A stretch of 64,000 nucleotides of DNA from Vespula vulgaris (GCF_905475345.1 NC_066595.1:6464501-6528500); one strand, 5' to 3'. Positions 13,301 to 26,770 are shown, numbered from the stretch's first letter. Made by a program: numbers and translations. The notes: generated from the letters alone by a model not told the origin.

Positions 13301-13824
13301 ATTAAATCGTAGGATTATAAAAATTCTATCGTTAACCATAATCGATAAATCGATACGACAAATCGATCGTATCGAACGTGCGTAAGAGTCTCATCTGTTT
13401 CAAGGAAGACATATTTTATTAATTCGATTGACGATCTTTCTTCTTAAGCGATTCTCTTGAGCGAAAGGTTTGAAAGAAAGAAAGAAAAAAATAAAAAAGA
13501 TAAGAAAAAGGTAGGTAGATCGAGGCCAAACGTATCTAACAGGACGAAGAAAAGAATGATCGGAGCTCGGTTAGTGTTTCTAAAAGAAAATTCTTCAATC
13601 TTTCGGCCATCTTTCTTTTCTCTCCTTCTCCCTTCTTCTTTTTCTTTTCTTTTCTTCTCTTTCTTCTTTTTTTTTTATTTCGTATCTTTCTTTAACACGA
13701 GTGAAAAATTCACTGGAATATCATTGGATTATCTCTCCTTTCGGGCACGTTCGATTGTCCTTATGGAAAATTTATGAGATAAAACGAAATAAGATAAAAT
13801 AAAAAGATAAAATAAAACGAAGCT

Positions 13825-13856
<32 letters not shown>

Positions 13857-14719
13857 TCTTTTTTTATCTTTTCTTTTTTCTTTTTTCTTTTTTCTTTATC
13901 CTTCCCCTTTCTTTTTTTTCTACACCCTCCATTAAATCTCTTTGTAAAGGATTCTTTCGAGTCTCGCCACGCTCCTTCTTCCTACTTCGAATATCCTTTT
14001 CACCTGCCGTTCCAACGTGAAAAGATCCGTAAGGTGGCACATTCATTCAATCGAGATTATCGAGATCCTTCCTTCTACCCTTTTCCTTTTTTCTTTTCCT
14101 TTTTTATTTGTACACTCAATCGATGTCATCGCATCATAGAAGTTTCCTCTTTCTAATCGACTAAATTAATTGTTCCTTCTCTTTCTCTCTTTCTCTCTTC
14201 CTCTATCTATCTTTTTCATAGAATTAATCGATCATAAACGAAAAGATCTTATTCGAAAGAACGACACATTACACGAAACACGAAACAACGAACGTTCCGA
14301 GCGTCGAAAGATGCAAGAAATCGTAATAGCCTGAACGTTTTTGTCGAGAGACCTCATGCTGAGAGAGTAGAAGAGACACCCCGAGTTTCTTTTCTTTTTT
14401 TCTCTGCCTCCCCTCCCACCCCACCTCTCTTCCCTAACCCCTCTTCTTTTCTTCACTCCCTCTTCTCGTTTTTCTATCTTAAGACAACCGTTTCTCTCTT
14501 CGTAGGATATTTAAAAAATCCAACACGTAAAGATAAATAATGACGATATCGAGTTTATGAAAATAAATAAAGAACTGATTGTGAGTATTACCCGATATAT
14601 TATCTCTTATCTTTATCGTTTCACGCACGTAGAGGAGTTTGATATGAAACGTTCAAGATACGAAAGATTTAGAGAGACAGATGAAGAAAGAGACAGAGAC
14701 AGAGATAGAGAGACGGAGA

Positions 14720-14720
14720 G

Positions 14721-14762
<42 letters not shown>
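14720..14762. repeat. (GA)n microsatellite
   Basis: About 20 GA units following gagacagagata variants from 14680. Confidence 0.9.
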
Positions 14763-14765
<3 letters not shown>

Positions 14766-15662
14766 TAGACAAAAGAGACGACCATTATAGGGAGAAAGAT
14801 CTATAGATAAAGATGATTTCGATAAAAGAAAAATTAAAATCTTTACCCACCTGTCTCTCTCTCTCTCTCTCTCTCTTTTACTCGATTGGATCATAACTCC
14901 GTAGTATTTCCCTGCGTAAAACCGGCTTTGGGGATTCAGACAGTAAGAACAAAATAGATAGATAAAGAGAGAGAAGGAGGAGGAGGAGGAGGAGGAGACA
15001 GAGTGAGATGAGGAAAAAGAGAGCGAGAGAGAGAGAGAGAAAGAAAGAAAGAAGTTGCAGGATCGAGACAACACCGTGGGGTGTAGCTCGTTTTAGACTA
15101 AGATAGGTCTCTTCGAAGCATCTCACGGATAAGAAATGGTCTAAGATAGGTCCGGGGTTTGTTTTAGCAGGTCAGAAATTTTCTCTCTTTGTCTCTCTTT
15201 CACTCTCTCTTTCTATATTTTTCGACAAGTCACTGTCAAAAATAACGATAGGCACGATCGAGAACTTCAAGTTTTCTTTTTTGTCCATCTCTCTCTTTCT
15301 TCCTTTCTCTTTTTTATTTTTCTTCTTTCCTCTCTTTCTGTCATCCCTCGAAAACAGAAGTGACAGAAGCCAGATACCCTTCGATTCCATAGAGGAAACT
15401 TCAAACTAGGATGTTTAAGTAAGCTTTTGTAGTCTTCGTATTAGCATTATTTTAGTTCAAGAAAGAAGGATCGCAGGAATCTTCGAGGAAGTGAAATTTA
15501 GCTCTTGAGAAAGGATAATTGGTAGAACGTGAGAACATGTGTAACTACATAGATAACTACTTACTTACTTACTTACTTACTTATTTACACACATGTATAC
15601 ACTCGAAATTCATTTCGATCATTCCACTTGGAAACTTTCTATTTAATCTTACTTCTTCTTCT

Positions 15663-15701
<39 letters not shown>

Positions 15702-15840
15702 TATAAAAATCATACAAGAAGATAAACGCAATAGAAAAGTTTTTTAAGAACGTAAACAAGTAATAACCTATATCAGTTAATTACAAAACAGCTTCATTAA
15801 AACAGACCGAATTATCAACGACAAAGAATTATCAAACACA

Positions 15841-15890
15841 GTGTTGGTGATGGCGATGGTGATGGTGATGGCAATGGTGATGGTGGTGTG
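15841..15890. repeat. (GATGGT)n hexamer repeat
   Basis: About eight gatggt/gatggc units. An open frame here gives a Met/Val repeat that I regard as an artefact. Confidence 0.85.
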
Positions 15891-17420
15891 GCTCGACTTC
15901 TCGTGGCTTCTGGAGTCGTTTTCTGTCTTTTTCTCCTCCATCTTTTATTTTTTTTTCCTCTTCATCCTTCTCTCTACTCGCCTCGTTCTCCATCCCTTTT
16001 CCCTCCCTTCGTCCCTCTCCGTCTACCCAAACAAAGCTCTTTTACCTTAGCTCGCCTTCCTTTTGCGTTCGTGACTTCTCCCTGACCGAGGAACGGTGTT
16101 CTCAACCGTTATCATGTAACCACCGAAGATCGAGCTTCTTTCTTTCTCTCTCTTTCTCTCTGTCTCTTTTTTCTGTTTTTTTTTCCTTTTTATTTTTTTT
16201 CCTTTATCTTTCTCTTTTTTCCCTTCTTCGATCTCTTCTTCGATCTATCTCTCCTTTTCTTCTTCCCTTTTCTTTAATTTTATTCCTTTTTCTTTTTCTT
16301 TCCTTTTTACTCCTTTCGAAATTGGATATATTTAAAAAAAGAAAAGGAACAAATTTTATCTGATATTTTTAAGAAATTCTTTATTTCTTTTCCGGAGTAC
16401 CTGTTCTTTTCTTTTCTTTTCTTTTCTTTTTTCTTTCTTGGAATCAAAGACATCGATCATAATATTCTTTTCAAAATGCATTTGTTCGTTCTTTCGTTTC
16501 TTCGTTAGCTTATTACGAAAGAACAGATGGAGTTTTATTTACGTATTATTGATGTTGTTAAACACATTCAATCATAAGTTTAGAATAGTTCAATCCCCGT
16601 TGTCCAACGAAGTACAATGCCGCCCCTTGTGCGTTTTATTATCGATTGGTTTATCTACCAGGAACTTACGAGTAAACGAAGAAATATCGATACGTAAGTA
16701 TATGTCCTATCGTCTGGTTATCCCTGGATTTGTTGAAAAATATAACGCATGTGGATAAACAATGATAAGAAATCGTTAGAAACTAGAAGTGAAAGTTTTT
16801 ATCTGATCGATCTTGTTTTAAAATATAGATAGAAACTTATGGTTATAGAAAATTTAATATATGAAAAAGAACAAATTTTATCTCGTATCGTTAAGAAATT
16901 ATTTCTGTTATTTTTCTTTTCTTTTTTTTCTTAGGAATTTACTCGATAATCGCGAATTTTCTTATTTTCTTTTACGACAATAAAATGTGATTTATCTATG
17001 TATATATATTTCAATGCCAATCTTTATAGAATTTTTTATATATTACTTATAAAGTTATTAATTATAAAGTTACGAAGGATTTATATATATATATATACAT
17101 AGAAACAAATTTGAATGATAATTCATTGATTAATTAAAACGAAATAGAATGAATGTTTCAATAAACTTTAAATACAAATGTTCTTTCCGTGCAAAAGTCT
17201 TTTACACGATAATTCATGAAAAAAGGAATGGGTAATCGTAACGTTTGTTAGTTTTACGAAATAGCTCTGTACAAAAAAAATCTACTTATTGATTCAAATT
17301 AATTCTAACAGAAGAATTAAATTGCCTTATGTTTGAAAATTTATGAAAATATTAAACGAACATTAAATATTTTATTTTATCTATTATTTTTTTTACTTAT
17401 AGTAAAATAACATTATACCG

Positions 17421-17458
<38 letters not shown>

Positions 17459-18143
17459 TATTATACGTTTGCAGGAAATTGTCAGCTCGGTTTTTAAGAA
17501 AAATTAAATCAAATAAAATAAAAAAAGAAATGACTTGCGATATTTGAATGAAACGCGTCTGACCTGTTACGGTAAACGCAATAATTTCTCAAGATAATAT
17601 CGAATGAACGAGGTGTGTGAGAGGTGCGATGCTCGCAACGCGATTCGTCCGATAAATGATCGAGATAAACGAGGTACGGTGTAATTGGTATTAATCGAGC
17701 ATGATAAGCGATTAGGATGATACTTCGTCCTCTGCGGTGTTTCATCTATACAGATCGATCGATATTTATTTGTTTAGTCTTATACATTAAACAGGATCGA
17801 TAAACAATATCTTTCTTTAATTATTAATTTTTTGTTTGTTTGTTTGTAAATCGAAAATAACATGAAAATAAAAAATAGAAACATTTGAAATGTTCAATAC
17901 GAAGTTTCATTATCTTATTTCATTAATGTTACATCTTTCGTATTTCACTCGTTATTTCCATGCAACAATTCGATTTTATTTATTTAGAATAGCAAAGTAT
18001 AGATAATCTTTTTCTACATATTTTCCAAGCGTTTTATTTTTTTCTTCTTTCTTTTTTTATTTCTATTTTTCTTTTATTTCACTATTTATAAAACCACGTT
18101 CGAAACAAACTATTTTCTTTCGATTTATCTTTCGTTATTTTTA

Positions 18144-18177
<34 letters not shown>

Positions 18178-20200
18178 TTCTCTTTCCTCTTTTTTTTCTT
18201 TTTTACCACTGAAATATACAATATCTTTATAACTATTATCAAAGTATTATTCTTATCAAATAAATAACTGAATAAATAAATAAATAAGTAAATAAACGTT
18301 TATATAATCTTTTTACTTTCAAAACATTCCCAGATAAAAAAGAATGCCCGCAAAAAAATGCACGTAAAAGAGAAAGAGAGAACGACAGAAAGAAAGAAAG
18401 AATAAGAGACAGAGAAAGAGAGAAGAGATGGAGAGGGAAAAGACAATGGACGATTTCATTTGACAAATACACGAGTATACTTACAAACTCGCGTTTTATA
18501 TTTGGCATTTTATACATGAACGTATTCGAACACGTGGGTTGACTCGTATCGGTGTCATTCACGAGAGAACAAAGACCGAAGTAAGTACTTATGTACGATG
18601 ATGCGCTCGATGGCATTACGCCTTTCAAACGGAAGTCGTCGTCCGCCATTTCTCTTTTTCTTTCTCTTTCTCTTTCTCTTTTTCTCTCTCCCTGTCTTTC
18701 TCGTTTTCATTTCTTTTTATTTCCTTCTTTTTATTCCTTATTATTTTTTTAATTTTCTCTCTCTCTCTCTCTCTCTTTCTTTTTCCTTCCTTCAAAGAAA
18801 ATTTTCCACCCGACTGATTTCTTCAACTTATTACATAATGTATTACATTTTGCTATAAGCTTAATATAACATTTGATAATATGTTACGTAGTGTAACATT
18901 TAATAATACGATCCTATAACGTCTGTATCGATTTTGATTAAAAATAGTGAAATGGAAGATTCCCAATTCATAATGATTTCCGTTATCGTAGGGCAAATAG
19001 CAGAATGTTTAGGAAATGATGAAATGATTTCTTTTCCTTAGAAGAGAGAGGCTTCGTTGAGAAGGCAACGAATCAAATACAAACGGTCCCTTGTCTTTCT
19101 TTCTCTATCTCTATCTCTTTTTCTCTCTTTCTCTTTCATCTCTCGTCTCTCGTGTTACGCCTTCTGGTTGATGTAAAAAAGTAATTTATGAATATACCCC
19201 TTTTACATTGAGAATTACTTACGTATGTACGTTTATGCAAAAGAGAAAAGTTGATAATAAAAAAAAAAAAAAAGAAGAAAAGAGAGAGAAAAAGGGATAA
19301 TACCGAAAGAGGGAAGATACCAAAATGGAGAATCTTTTGATTTTTCCATCTCGATATTCGTGATAATATTTTTAGATCCCCACTGCTGTTCTCGTGCTTT
19401 TCCCTCTGACTAATGCTTCCCAAGAAACTTTGTGAGAGTGTGAATAACGTAGCAGAAGAAAAAGGAAAAAAGAAAAAAAAAAAAAAAGACATTTCAGGCT
19501 AATAAAATGTTAACCCTCGGCATGATTCCTTTCTCTTTTACGTATCATTTACGACATTAATATCAAATATATTTTCATCAAATTGAAAAAGATTCAAATT
19601 TTACAAGCCATTCGCAAGATGACATATATGTATATATATATGTACGTACTTACACATGCATCTACTTACGCACACGTATACCTATAATATTTATATAGCT
19701 ATGTGATAATTAATGAGATAATTAAAAAATAAATAAATTTTTGTTTCAATGTATCAACAATGAAAATAAACACGGAGAAGTATTAATATCGAGTGTTTTC
19801 GAATTAGTGATAATAGACCAGACCATTTTACTTTTTGTTTTTCGTTTTTTTCTTTTTCTTTTCATTAGAACAAAGATCATTGATCACAACTAAAGACACG
19901 AAGAAATAATTGTTCTACTTATCGGCCGCATTAGAAACAGAATGTTTAATATGAAATACTTTGATACGGTTCATTTTAGAAAAAAAGAAAAATATCAAAC
20001 GATCAATCAAGTCATTAAAATATTCACGAAAACGAATAAAAAAAGAAAGAAAGGAAAATATAGGAATAACATGTAAAACGCTTCAACGAAAAAACATTCA
20101 AAAAATATTCAAGAAAAACAACAACAACAAATGTCACGAAATCAAGTCAAGGAACTTTGAATATTCGATACGGTGTAGCGATGATGCAGGTACGTTCCTC

Positions 20201-20343
20201 AACCCAACCCAACCCAACCCAGCCCAATCGAACCCAACCAAATCCAACCCAAGCCAACACAATTCAAACCAAGCCAAGCCAAGCCAAGCCAAGCCAAGCC
20301 AAGCCAAGCCAACTCAATCTAACCCAACACAATCCAATCCAAG
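20201..20343. repeat. Pentamer minisatellite (AACCC)n and (CAAGC)n
   Basis: Four AACCC units at 20201 grade into degenerate variants and a nine-fold CAAGC run at 20267-20312, then variants again. All keep a 5-bp register. The inverse of CCCAA is TTGGG, reminiscent of non-canonical hymenopteran telomere-like units, but this array is internal and degenerate. Confidence 0.85.
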
Positions 20344-21149
20344 CCTCACTACGACTGCCAGCCCACCTTCGACCGTCCACCCTAACTCGAAAAGTCAACG
20401 ACGAGGACCACCACCGCGACGTATTTTCTTCTCTTCCTTTCTCATCTCTCTTTTCTTTCGTCGAATAACCCCTTCACTTTTTCCGATGACTGTACGCTTC
20501 TTGGAATTACATGGATCTCTCGCACGAGACTCTCCAGGCTGGTTCTTATACGTACGCATACATACACATACACATATACAAAAAGAGAAAGAGAGAGAGA
20601 GAGAGAGAGATACACACGAACACATTTGTACATACACGTGCACATACACATACACGTGCGCACCGCCCTGGACCATCGCTTATCTCTGCCGACAGTGTTT
20701 CTCAGACTCCAGATGCTTTCCTTTGAGAGATCCACGATTTCCTTCAAATCTTCGTCTCCTTCCCGTCGTCCTTGTCTTTTATTACTTTTCTTTTTCTATC
20801 TCTATCTCTCTCTTTCTCTGTCTTTCTATTTATCTATCTATCTATCTGTCTCTTTCTCTCTTGATATCTTCTTATCGATCTCTATCTCTCTTTACTTCTT
20901 CGATATACTCGTTCATTCACTTCGTCATTCGACTCTTTCTCTCTCTCTTTCTTTCTTTCTTTCTTTAACTTACTCGATCTGTATTCTCATCTCTTTCTCT
21001 CTTACTTACTAGTGACTAGACCGTTCGTTTATCTTCGAGCAGCACGTTCGTCTCATTCTCGGTACGTTTGTAACCCTTTCGCTCTTTCCTTCGACCTATC
21101 GTTAGTCTATCTCTCTCGCACTCGTCGTTATTATCCTTCTCGCCGTCCT

Positions 21150-21180
<31 letters not shown>

Positions 21181-21658
21181 CTCTGTCTTTATCTCGCAAC
21201 ATCCCACGTTGAAAGCAGGAGCGTAACAAACAAAGTCGAAGACACTTACTCGAGTTGTTCCTTTAATAAATTTATGCTCTATTATCGTTTGGAGATACTT
21301 TTTGGAGGAACAGAGAGGGAGGTCTTGCATAAAAATTGTTTCCTTTTATGTTTCTTTTCTTTTCTTTTCTTTTTTCTTTTTCTTTTTCTTTTTGTTAAAT
21401 TCCGATCCAACGACGAGAGTTGAACTCGTTATAAATCGATTCTCCCGTTCGGTCGGCATAATTATATAGCCGTACGAAAAACGAAAATACATTGTTCCTT
21501 CCAACCCCATTTCGAGGAGGGGTGCAGGGGGAGGGGGAGGGGAAGAAGAGGGAAAGGAGGAAAGAATAGAAAGAAAAAGGAGAGGAGGATGATGACGAAG
21601 AAAAAGAAGCAAGCAAGTTTGAGAAGTCGACGTCCCTGAAAGCGGCACGACCCTGACA

Positions 21659-21762
21659 CCTTCTTCGTCTTCTTCGTCTTCTTCTTCTTCATCATCTTCA
21701 TCTTCATCTTCATCTTCATCTTCATCCTCATCTTCATCTTCATCTTCTTTTTCTTCTTTGAC
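21659..21762. repeat. (TCTTCA)n hexamer repeat
   Basis: tcttcg units followed by tcttca units. On the minus strand they read as alternating Asp/Glu or Met/Lys. Confidence 0.85.
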
Positions 21763-22572
21763 TCTTACGAAAAGAGAAAGATCACCAGTAAGAAACACTT
21801 TGTTGCACTCCTAAAGCTTCTATCGAATTATAATCTTCTATAACTCTTGATTGTGATTGTTCGAACAATCTTCGTACACTCGATTCTTCTCTCAAAGAAA
21901 AAAAAAAAAAAAAAAAGAAAAGAAGAAAAAAGAAACATATTTAAGGACTATGTACTTAAGCGTCTAAGAGTTCTTATATTCTTATGAAGTGTACTATAGT
22001 ATACTCTTTGATCTTGTTTAGAAAAATTCGTAAAATTTTATTCGAAAATATTTAATAGAAAAGACGCCATGTATGAGATGTTCTTAGATATAGTGATACT
22101 AAGTACGATGATTGCTTTGATAACTGTTTTGTTTCTGTTGTATTTTTGTTAGCTTTTTTGTTTGTCGATCTTTTAAGCTCGATGTTCAGCGAATGAGTTT
22201 TAAATTTTCTTTTCTCAATGTAAGTTTCTATTTTCTTTTTCTGTGTTATGTTTGTATCGTGTGTTAATATTTTTCAATAAAATACATATACGTATGAATA
22301 TATATATATATGTATGTACATATATGTATATATTAATCATAAAGAAGATAGAGATCAATGACGTGCCAGAGACATAACATTATATCCGTTAAGAAGATAT
22401 AAATTATTTTCTCTTTTCAATCACTGTGCATATGTAGATTACCAAGAAAATTAATTCATATTAATATGAAAAATGTATTTCAATCTAGTCAAACGTCAAA
22501 AAATTAATTGAATCCAAATCCAATAAGTGTTATCTTACGTTGTAAATAAAAAAAAAAAAAAAAAGAAAAAAC

Positions 22573-22610
<38 letters not shown>

Positions 22611-22719
22611 GATAAAAATGAAACATAAACAAAAAAGAAAAAAAAAAAAGAATAAGTAAATAAATAAAACACACAAAAAGACGAAGAACAGAGATCAATC
22701 CTGATTTTATTTTATTTCA

Positions 22720-22760
22720 TTTCATTTCATTTCATTTTATTCTTTTTATTCTTTTTATTT
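22720..22760. repeat. (ATTTC)n pentamer repeat
   Basis: The run tttatttcatttcatttcat and following units keep a 5-bp register with later tttat variants. Confidence 0.7.
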
Positions 22761-22902
22761 ACTTGCTAACGTTGAAAAGCACTTGGTTATATCGTTCGAC
22801 TCGCCACCGTGCTCGCCACCGTCGCTTTTTCTTTGTCCCGCTATCGGATGAAAAGGGTTGGAGAGACTCAACCTCTCTCTTTCTCTCTCTTTCGTTCTTT
22901 CT

Positions 22903-22944
<42 letters not shown>

Positions 22945-24014
22945 TTCTGTCTTTCTTTCGAAGCTTGCCGAGCCTTACAACGACTCTCTATCCAACATGG
23001 CGCGAGGAACGACACGAAACGATAAGAACGAGCTTGCTGCGACCGAGAAAACCGGCCGGACGCACGTCTCTCCTTCATTTCGTAAGTATCTCTCGTAAGA
23101 AAAAGAAAACAAATTCATTATTGTACGCGTTAAAATATTCGAAAGATATTTCGATCATAATTTCTAGGACGTCTTGTCTAAACAATTTTTTTTTCTTTTT
23201 TTTTTTTTTTTACGATTTGATTACGATTGCACTGATCGTTCAAAGTGATCGTAGTTAGGTTTGATAAAGAAAATGTAAAAATAGAAGGGAGGAAATTTAA
23301 GAATTGAATAAACGGTCTTCGATGCTGCAATCTCGTGTTTTTATCTTCCTATCGTTAATTCCATGCAACGTCGTGCGACTTTACGATATCTTTGTGAAAT
23401 TTTATATTTCTGTGTGTTATTTTTCTTTTTCTTTTTTCTTCTTTCTTCTCTTTTTTCTTTTTTTTCGTTTCTATATTTCATTTCCCTTATTTTTTAAATA
23501 TCGAAACATTTGTCGTTATACTTGAATAATAAATGTTTATTATTTAATAACGTCTAGATACGAATCGTAAATTTCTATACGAATGTTAATGTTTGTTATT
23601 TATAATTTATGCCATAAGTTCGTCTTAAAAGAATCTCGTACATTCTCGTTTCTGTTTTTTTTTATTTTTTTATTTTTTCTTTTTCTTTTTATATACGCGT
23701 TCATTATATATCTATCTATATATATTAAAAAAAAAGGAAGAAAAACAACGTTCACACACGGCCAATAAATATGAAATATTTTTTGAAAAATTTCCTAGCT
23801 TACGAAATTCTACCTTGTTTCAAATTTATGTGTAATTAAACTTAACATAATAACCATTGAAAAAATAATCCAATGTAGAGAAACTTTTTTACGTAGGTAG
23901 GTAGGTAGGTAGGTATGTATAATACTTTTTTTGTTTCCTCTTTTTTTTTTTCTTTTTTCCTCGTTGAACTGACCAACAAACAAAATCACGTTGAGATGTT
24001 TGGTCTGCGCGATA

Positions 24015-24054
24015 CACCTCGAGCACGTTGTAAAATTTGCGTGGGTTCGAGGTG
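24015..24054. repeat. Hairpin with CACCTCGA arms
   Basis: CACCTCGA (24015-24022) pairs with TCGAGGTG (24047-24054), extended by an offset CACG/CGTG pair, in a CpG-richer patch (24000-24140). Confidence 0.5.
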
Positions 24055-24429
24055 CACGAGTGAAACATTTATGAGGGTCAAACGTCACTACGACAATTTT
24101 ACGCACTCAAGCAGCCGCACGCACGTACCTCGCGAACTCTTTGAAAATGTTATTTTTTTTCTTTTCTTTTCTTTTCTTTCTTTCCTTTTTTATGTAGTAT
24201 AACCACACGCGTGCACGTGTATGTGTGTGTGTATGTACGTAAAAAAAAGAAAAAGAAAAAAAGAAAAAAAAAAGAAAAGAAAAGAACGAGAGAGTAGAAG
24301 CGTAGATGATTCTTTTTCTGGACTACTCGCGTTGAACGAAATTAACCATAACGTTATACAGTTAACAGATGGATGTTACGATTATTATTGCTAGAATTTG
24401 TTACAAATTAACAATCTTTCGGTTTTTCG

Positions 24430-24470
24430 TTCGGTTCGGTTCGGTTCGATTAGATTCGATTAAGTTAGTT
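24430..24470. repeat. Short (TTCGG)n pentamer repeat
   Basis: Units ttcgg repeat four times at 24430, then decay into ttcga and ttaga steps. It is a third pentamer array in the window. Confidence 0.6.
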
Positions 24471-24658
24471 TATCGTATTAGATCGCGTTGATTGTATAGC
24501 TTTTTTTTTCGAAACAATTTTTTTTCTCCTTCCTCCTCTTCTCTTTTTTCTTTTCGATTACGCAATCCTCTCGAAATCGTCTTGTACGTTTCTTTCAACC
24601 ATCGGTAGTATTCGAGCCTTCTCTTTCGTTAAAATGAAAATAATTAATATGCTTACGT

Positions 24659-24670
24659 TGCCACGTGGCA
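24659..24670. promoter_or_regulatory. Palindromic E-box TGCCACGTGGCA
   Basis: A perfect 12-bp palindrome centred on CACGTG, the site class of bHLH factors such as Myc/Max, USF and Clock. A gacgtcac half-palindrome follows 30 nt downstream. No gene is seen nearby. Confidence 0.35.
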
Positions 24671-25174
24671 GAGATGAAAAGGAAATTTCTCGAGACGTCA
24701 CCTAGTAGATTCCCACGTTTATCCATCTATAATTATAGCTCGATAAATTCCCCGTTACGTTTCTCTTGTGGATTCTGTGATTTCTATGAGATAGACAGGT
24801 TTCTCGATAAAATAAAATAAAAGAAAAGAAAAGAAGAAATAAAAAAACAAAAAAAAAAGAATAAGAAACATTCTTAGAGAATCGACTAATTAATTTTGTT
24901 TTAAATCAAACGATGATGATTAATGATTATTAAAGTCATATATATATATATATATATATAATATATAAAATAAATATGTAATATAATACTATATATATTT
25001 TTTGTTTTGTAAAAATTGTTTTGTTTATCGTGTTCTTTTTCTTTTCTATAATATATAGATCAATATCAGATCGATGTCATAAATCAAACGATGACTTGAA
25101 TTTTTTCGTTCGAATTATTTACTATGTTATACATAGTTATACATATGTATATATATATATATGTATATGTAAAG

Positions 25175-25283
25175 ATTGGCATTGGACAATGACAGTCTAC
25201 AGACTGATGTGAGTGTACGAGCAAATTTTTCAATTTGCACCAGTGCAGGACCGTCATTGTCGCGTCTTCGGTGAATTGCCAAT
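25175..25283. ncRNA. Candidate structured RNA or small hairpin element
   Basis: Outer arms ATTGGCA (25175) and TGCCAAT (25277) enclose a 9-bp stem GACAATGAC (25185) / GTCATTGTC (25253). Inside are small hairpins CAGTC-TACA-GACTG (25193-25206), GCAAAT-TTTTCA-ATTTGC (25221-25238) and GCAC-CA-GTGC (25237-25246). Some stems share bases so not all form together. The layout is like a multi-branched RNA, but it matches no family I know and could be a decayed MITE. Confidence 0.3.
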
Positions 25284-25600
25284 TAACGGGTTAAGCGTTC
25301 GGTTAAGCAAGACGAGCAGTCGACGATAACGTTTTCTTTCTCCTTTGGTATACATCGGCGATGATAATAATAAATATTTCTTTATCGTTATCTCTGTATT
25401 TATTCTATCGAACGCCCTAACAATTTCTTTTTTCTATCTTATACGAGACCAAACCTATTTTACGTGGCATTTGAAATTCAAGTTTCTATTACCTAACGTG
25501 GCCTATGGTGATCAAAATCGTATGGTCGCCCGACTCGGTTCCGTATTATATTATTCCGAGAAGAAAGATTATCGAAAGGAGAAAGAAACAGAGAAAGAGT

Positions 25601-25633
<33 letters not shown>

Positions 25634-25940
25634 GAACGAAGAGAAGATCAGATTCAATGTTTTAGTATACGATGTCGAGTGTGACTCGACACGAGAGCGT
25701 TCGATTACTTTTCTCAAGGAGAATACTTTTCTTAATTATTATGTATTTATGTGGTTGAGTATTAAATATGATCTTTGAAGAAAGAAAGAGAGAAAGAAAG
25801 AAAGAAATAAATAAATGAATAAATTTAAATAAATGAACGAACGCATCCGCGGTAACCGCGTTAGATGCATTCGCTTCTAAAATCTTCGAGTTGGTCTCTA
25901 ATACTTTTGCCTTAGAGTCCTCTGCATTGCGTTTTGTTTA

Positions 25941-26006
25941 CGTCATAAGTTCAGAGTTCATCCGTGTTTTGTCAGTTACGAGAACCGTTACGAGAACTTT
26001 ATGACG
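25941..26006. repeat. Hairpin with 12-bp arms
   Basis: CGTCATAAGTTC (25941) is inverted as GAACTTTATGACG (25994) with one bulged base. The loop contains a direct repeat, gttacgagaac twice. Function unknown. Confidence 0.55.
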
Positions 26007-26125
26007 ATATGATTACCTCGAAATTCGTTCAAAATATTTGTGAAGAATGAAACGACCGATATGTATTTTTCCGTTTTCTTTACTCGATTTATTTTCTTCG
26101 TCGATTATAATACTTACTGTTCTGA

Positions 26126-26269
26126 TAATAATAATAATAATAATAATTATTATTATTTATTATTATAATTAAACTAATAATAAAAATTAATAGTTGCAAT
26201 AATAATAATAATAGTTATAGTAAGTATTAATAAGTAATAAGTATTAATTATAATAATTACAATAATTAC

Positions 26270-26300
<31 letters not shown>

Positions 26301-26480
26301 TATTAATATAATTAATGATATATATAAAATTATTTAAATTAAAAGTATGTAAAATAATTATGATTATTAAATTTTATATTATAATAAATAATTGTAATTA
26401 TTAATAATAATTATAAATATTATATAACAACAACAACAATAACAACAATAACAACAACAACAACAACAACAACAATAATA
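26126..26480. repeat. Extended (TAA)n/(AAC)n trinucleotide region
   Basis: About 350 bp composed almost wholly of taa, tta and finally aac units, including another (TAA)n(TTA)n palindrome at the left end. Confidence 0.85.
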
Positions 26481-26668
26481 ATAGTTATAATAAATGTAAA
26501 TCATCGAAGAAAAGAAGAGCAAATTTTTATAAAAAGTTCATGGCTAATACATACGCCATTGTGGCTCACCTCGAGCCCACTAATGTCTTTCCTCTGCGGT
26601 TCTGAACTTTGCTTCGCGCAAGCGCGATGACTCGTAAGCGGAAAAGCCAGAGTAGGAGAGACCAACGT

Positions 26669-26770
26669 GAAGAAGAAGAAGAAGAAGAAGAAGAAGAAGA
26701 TGAAGAAGAAGAAGAAGAAGAAGAAGAAGAAGAAGAAGAAGAAGATGAAGAAGATGAAGATGAAGAAGAA
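26669..26770. repeat. (GAA)n/(GAT) array
   Basis: A run of about 33 triplets, mostly gaa with gat interruptions. It would encode an acidic stretch in the plus frame beginning at 26627. Confidence 0.9.

Larger units (their letters stand above)
10834..20156. other. No recognised gene: AT-rich unique DNA with scattered microsatellites
   Basis: It includes (TA)n at 11410-11450, very AT-rich DNA at 12300-13200, an (ATA)n run at 12955-13003, pyrimidine tracts at 13610-13680, 13820-13920 and 16140-16310, a (CTTA)n run at 15558-15590, and (TTA)n at 17424-17463. The open frames at 16438-16758 (TTG start, hydrophobic) and 17509-17745 (minus) match nothing I know. Confidence 0.5.
20344..24000. other. 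No gene: CT/GA-rich and unique patches
   Basis: Includes a short (CA)n at 20560-20660, long CT tracts at 20800-21010 and 21145-21185, GA at 22581-22610 and CT at 22875-22955. Unique CpG-bearing patches at 21030-21140 and 22960-23090 show no supported exon. Confidence 0.5.

Noticed and set aside
16438..16758. 106-codon plus frame with hydrophobic start
   Set aside because: It begins at TTG in a pyrimidine tract and matches no family. It may be chance in AT-rich DNA.
17509..17745. 78-codon minus frame beginning MKHRRGRSIILIAYHARLIP
   Set aside because: It has a real ATG but no homology that I recognise, no splice support, and ends in a poly-A-coded tail.
19961..20968. 335-codon plus frame, the longest in the window
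   Set aside because: It crosses the pentamer array (NPTQ/KPSQ repeats), a CA/GA run and a CT tract, starts in A-rich DNA at a weak start, and resembles no protein.
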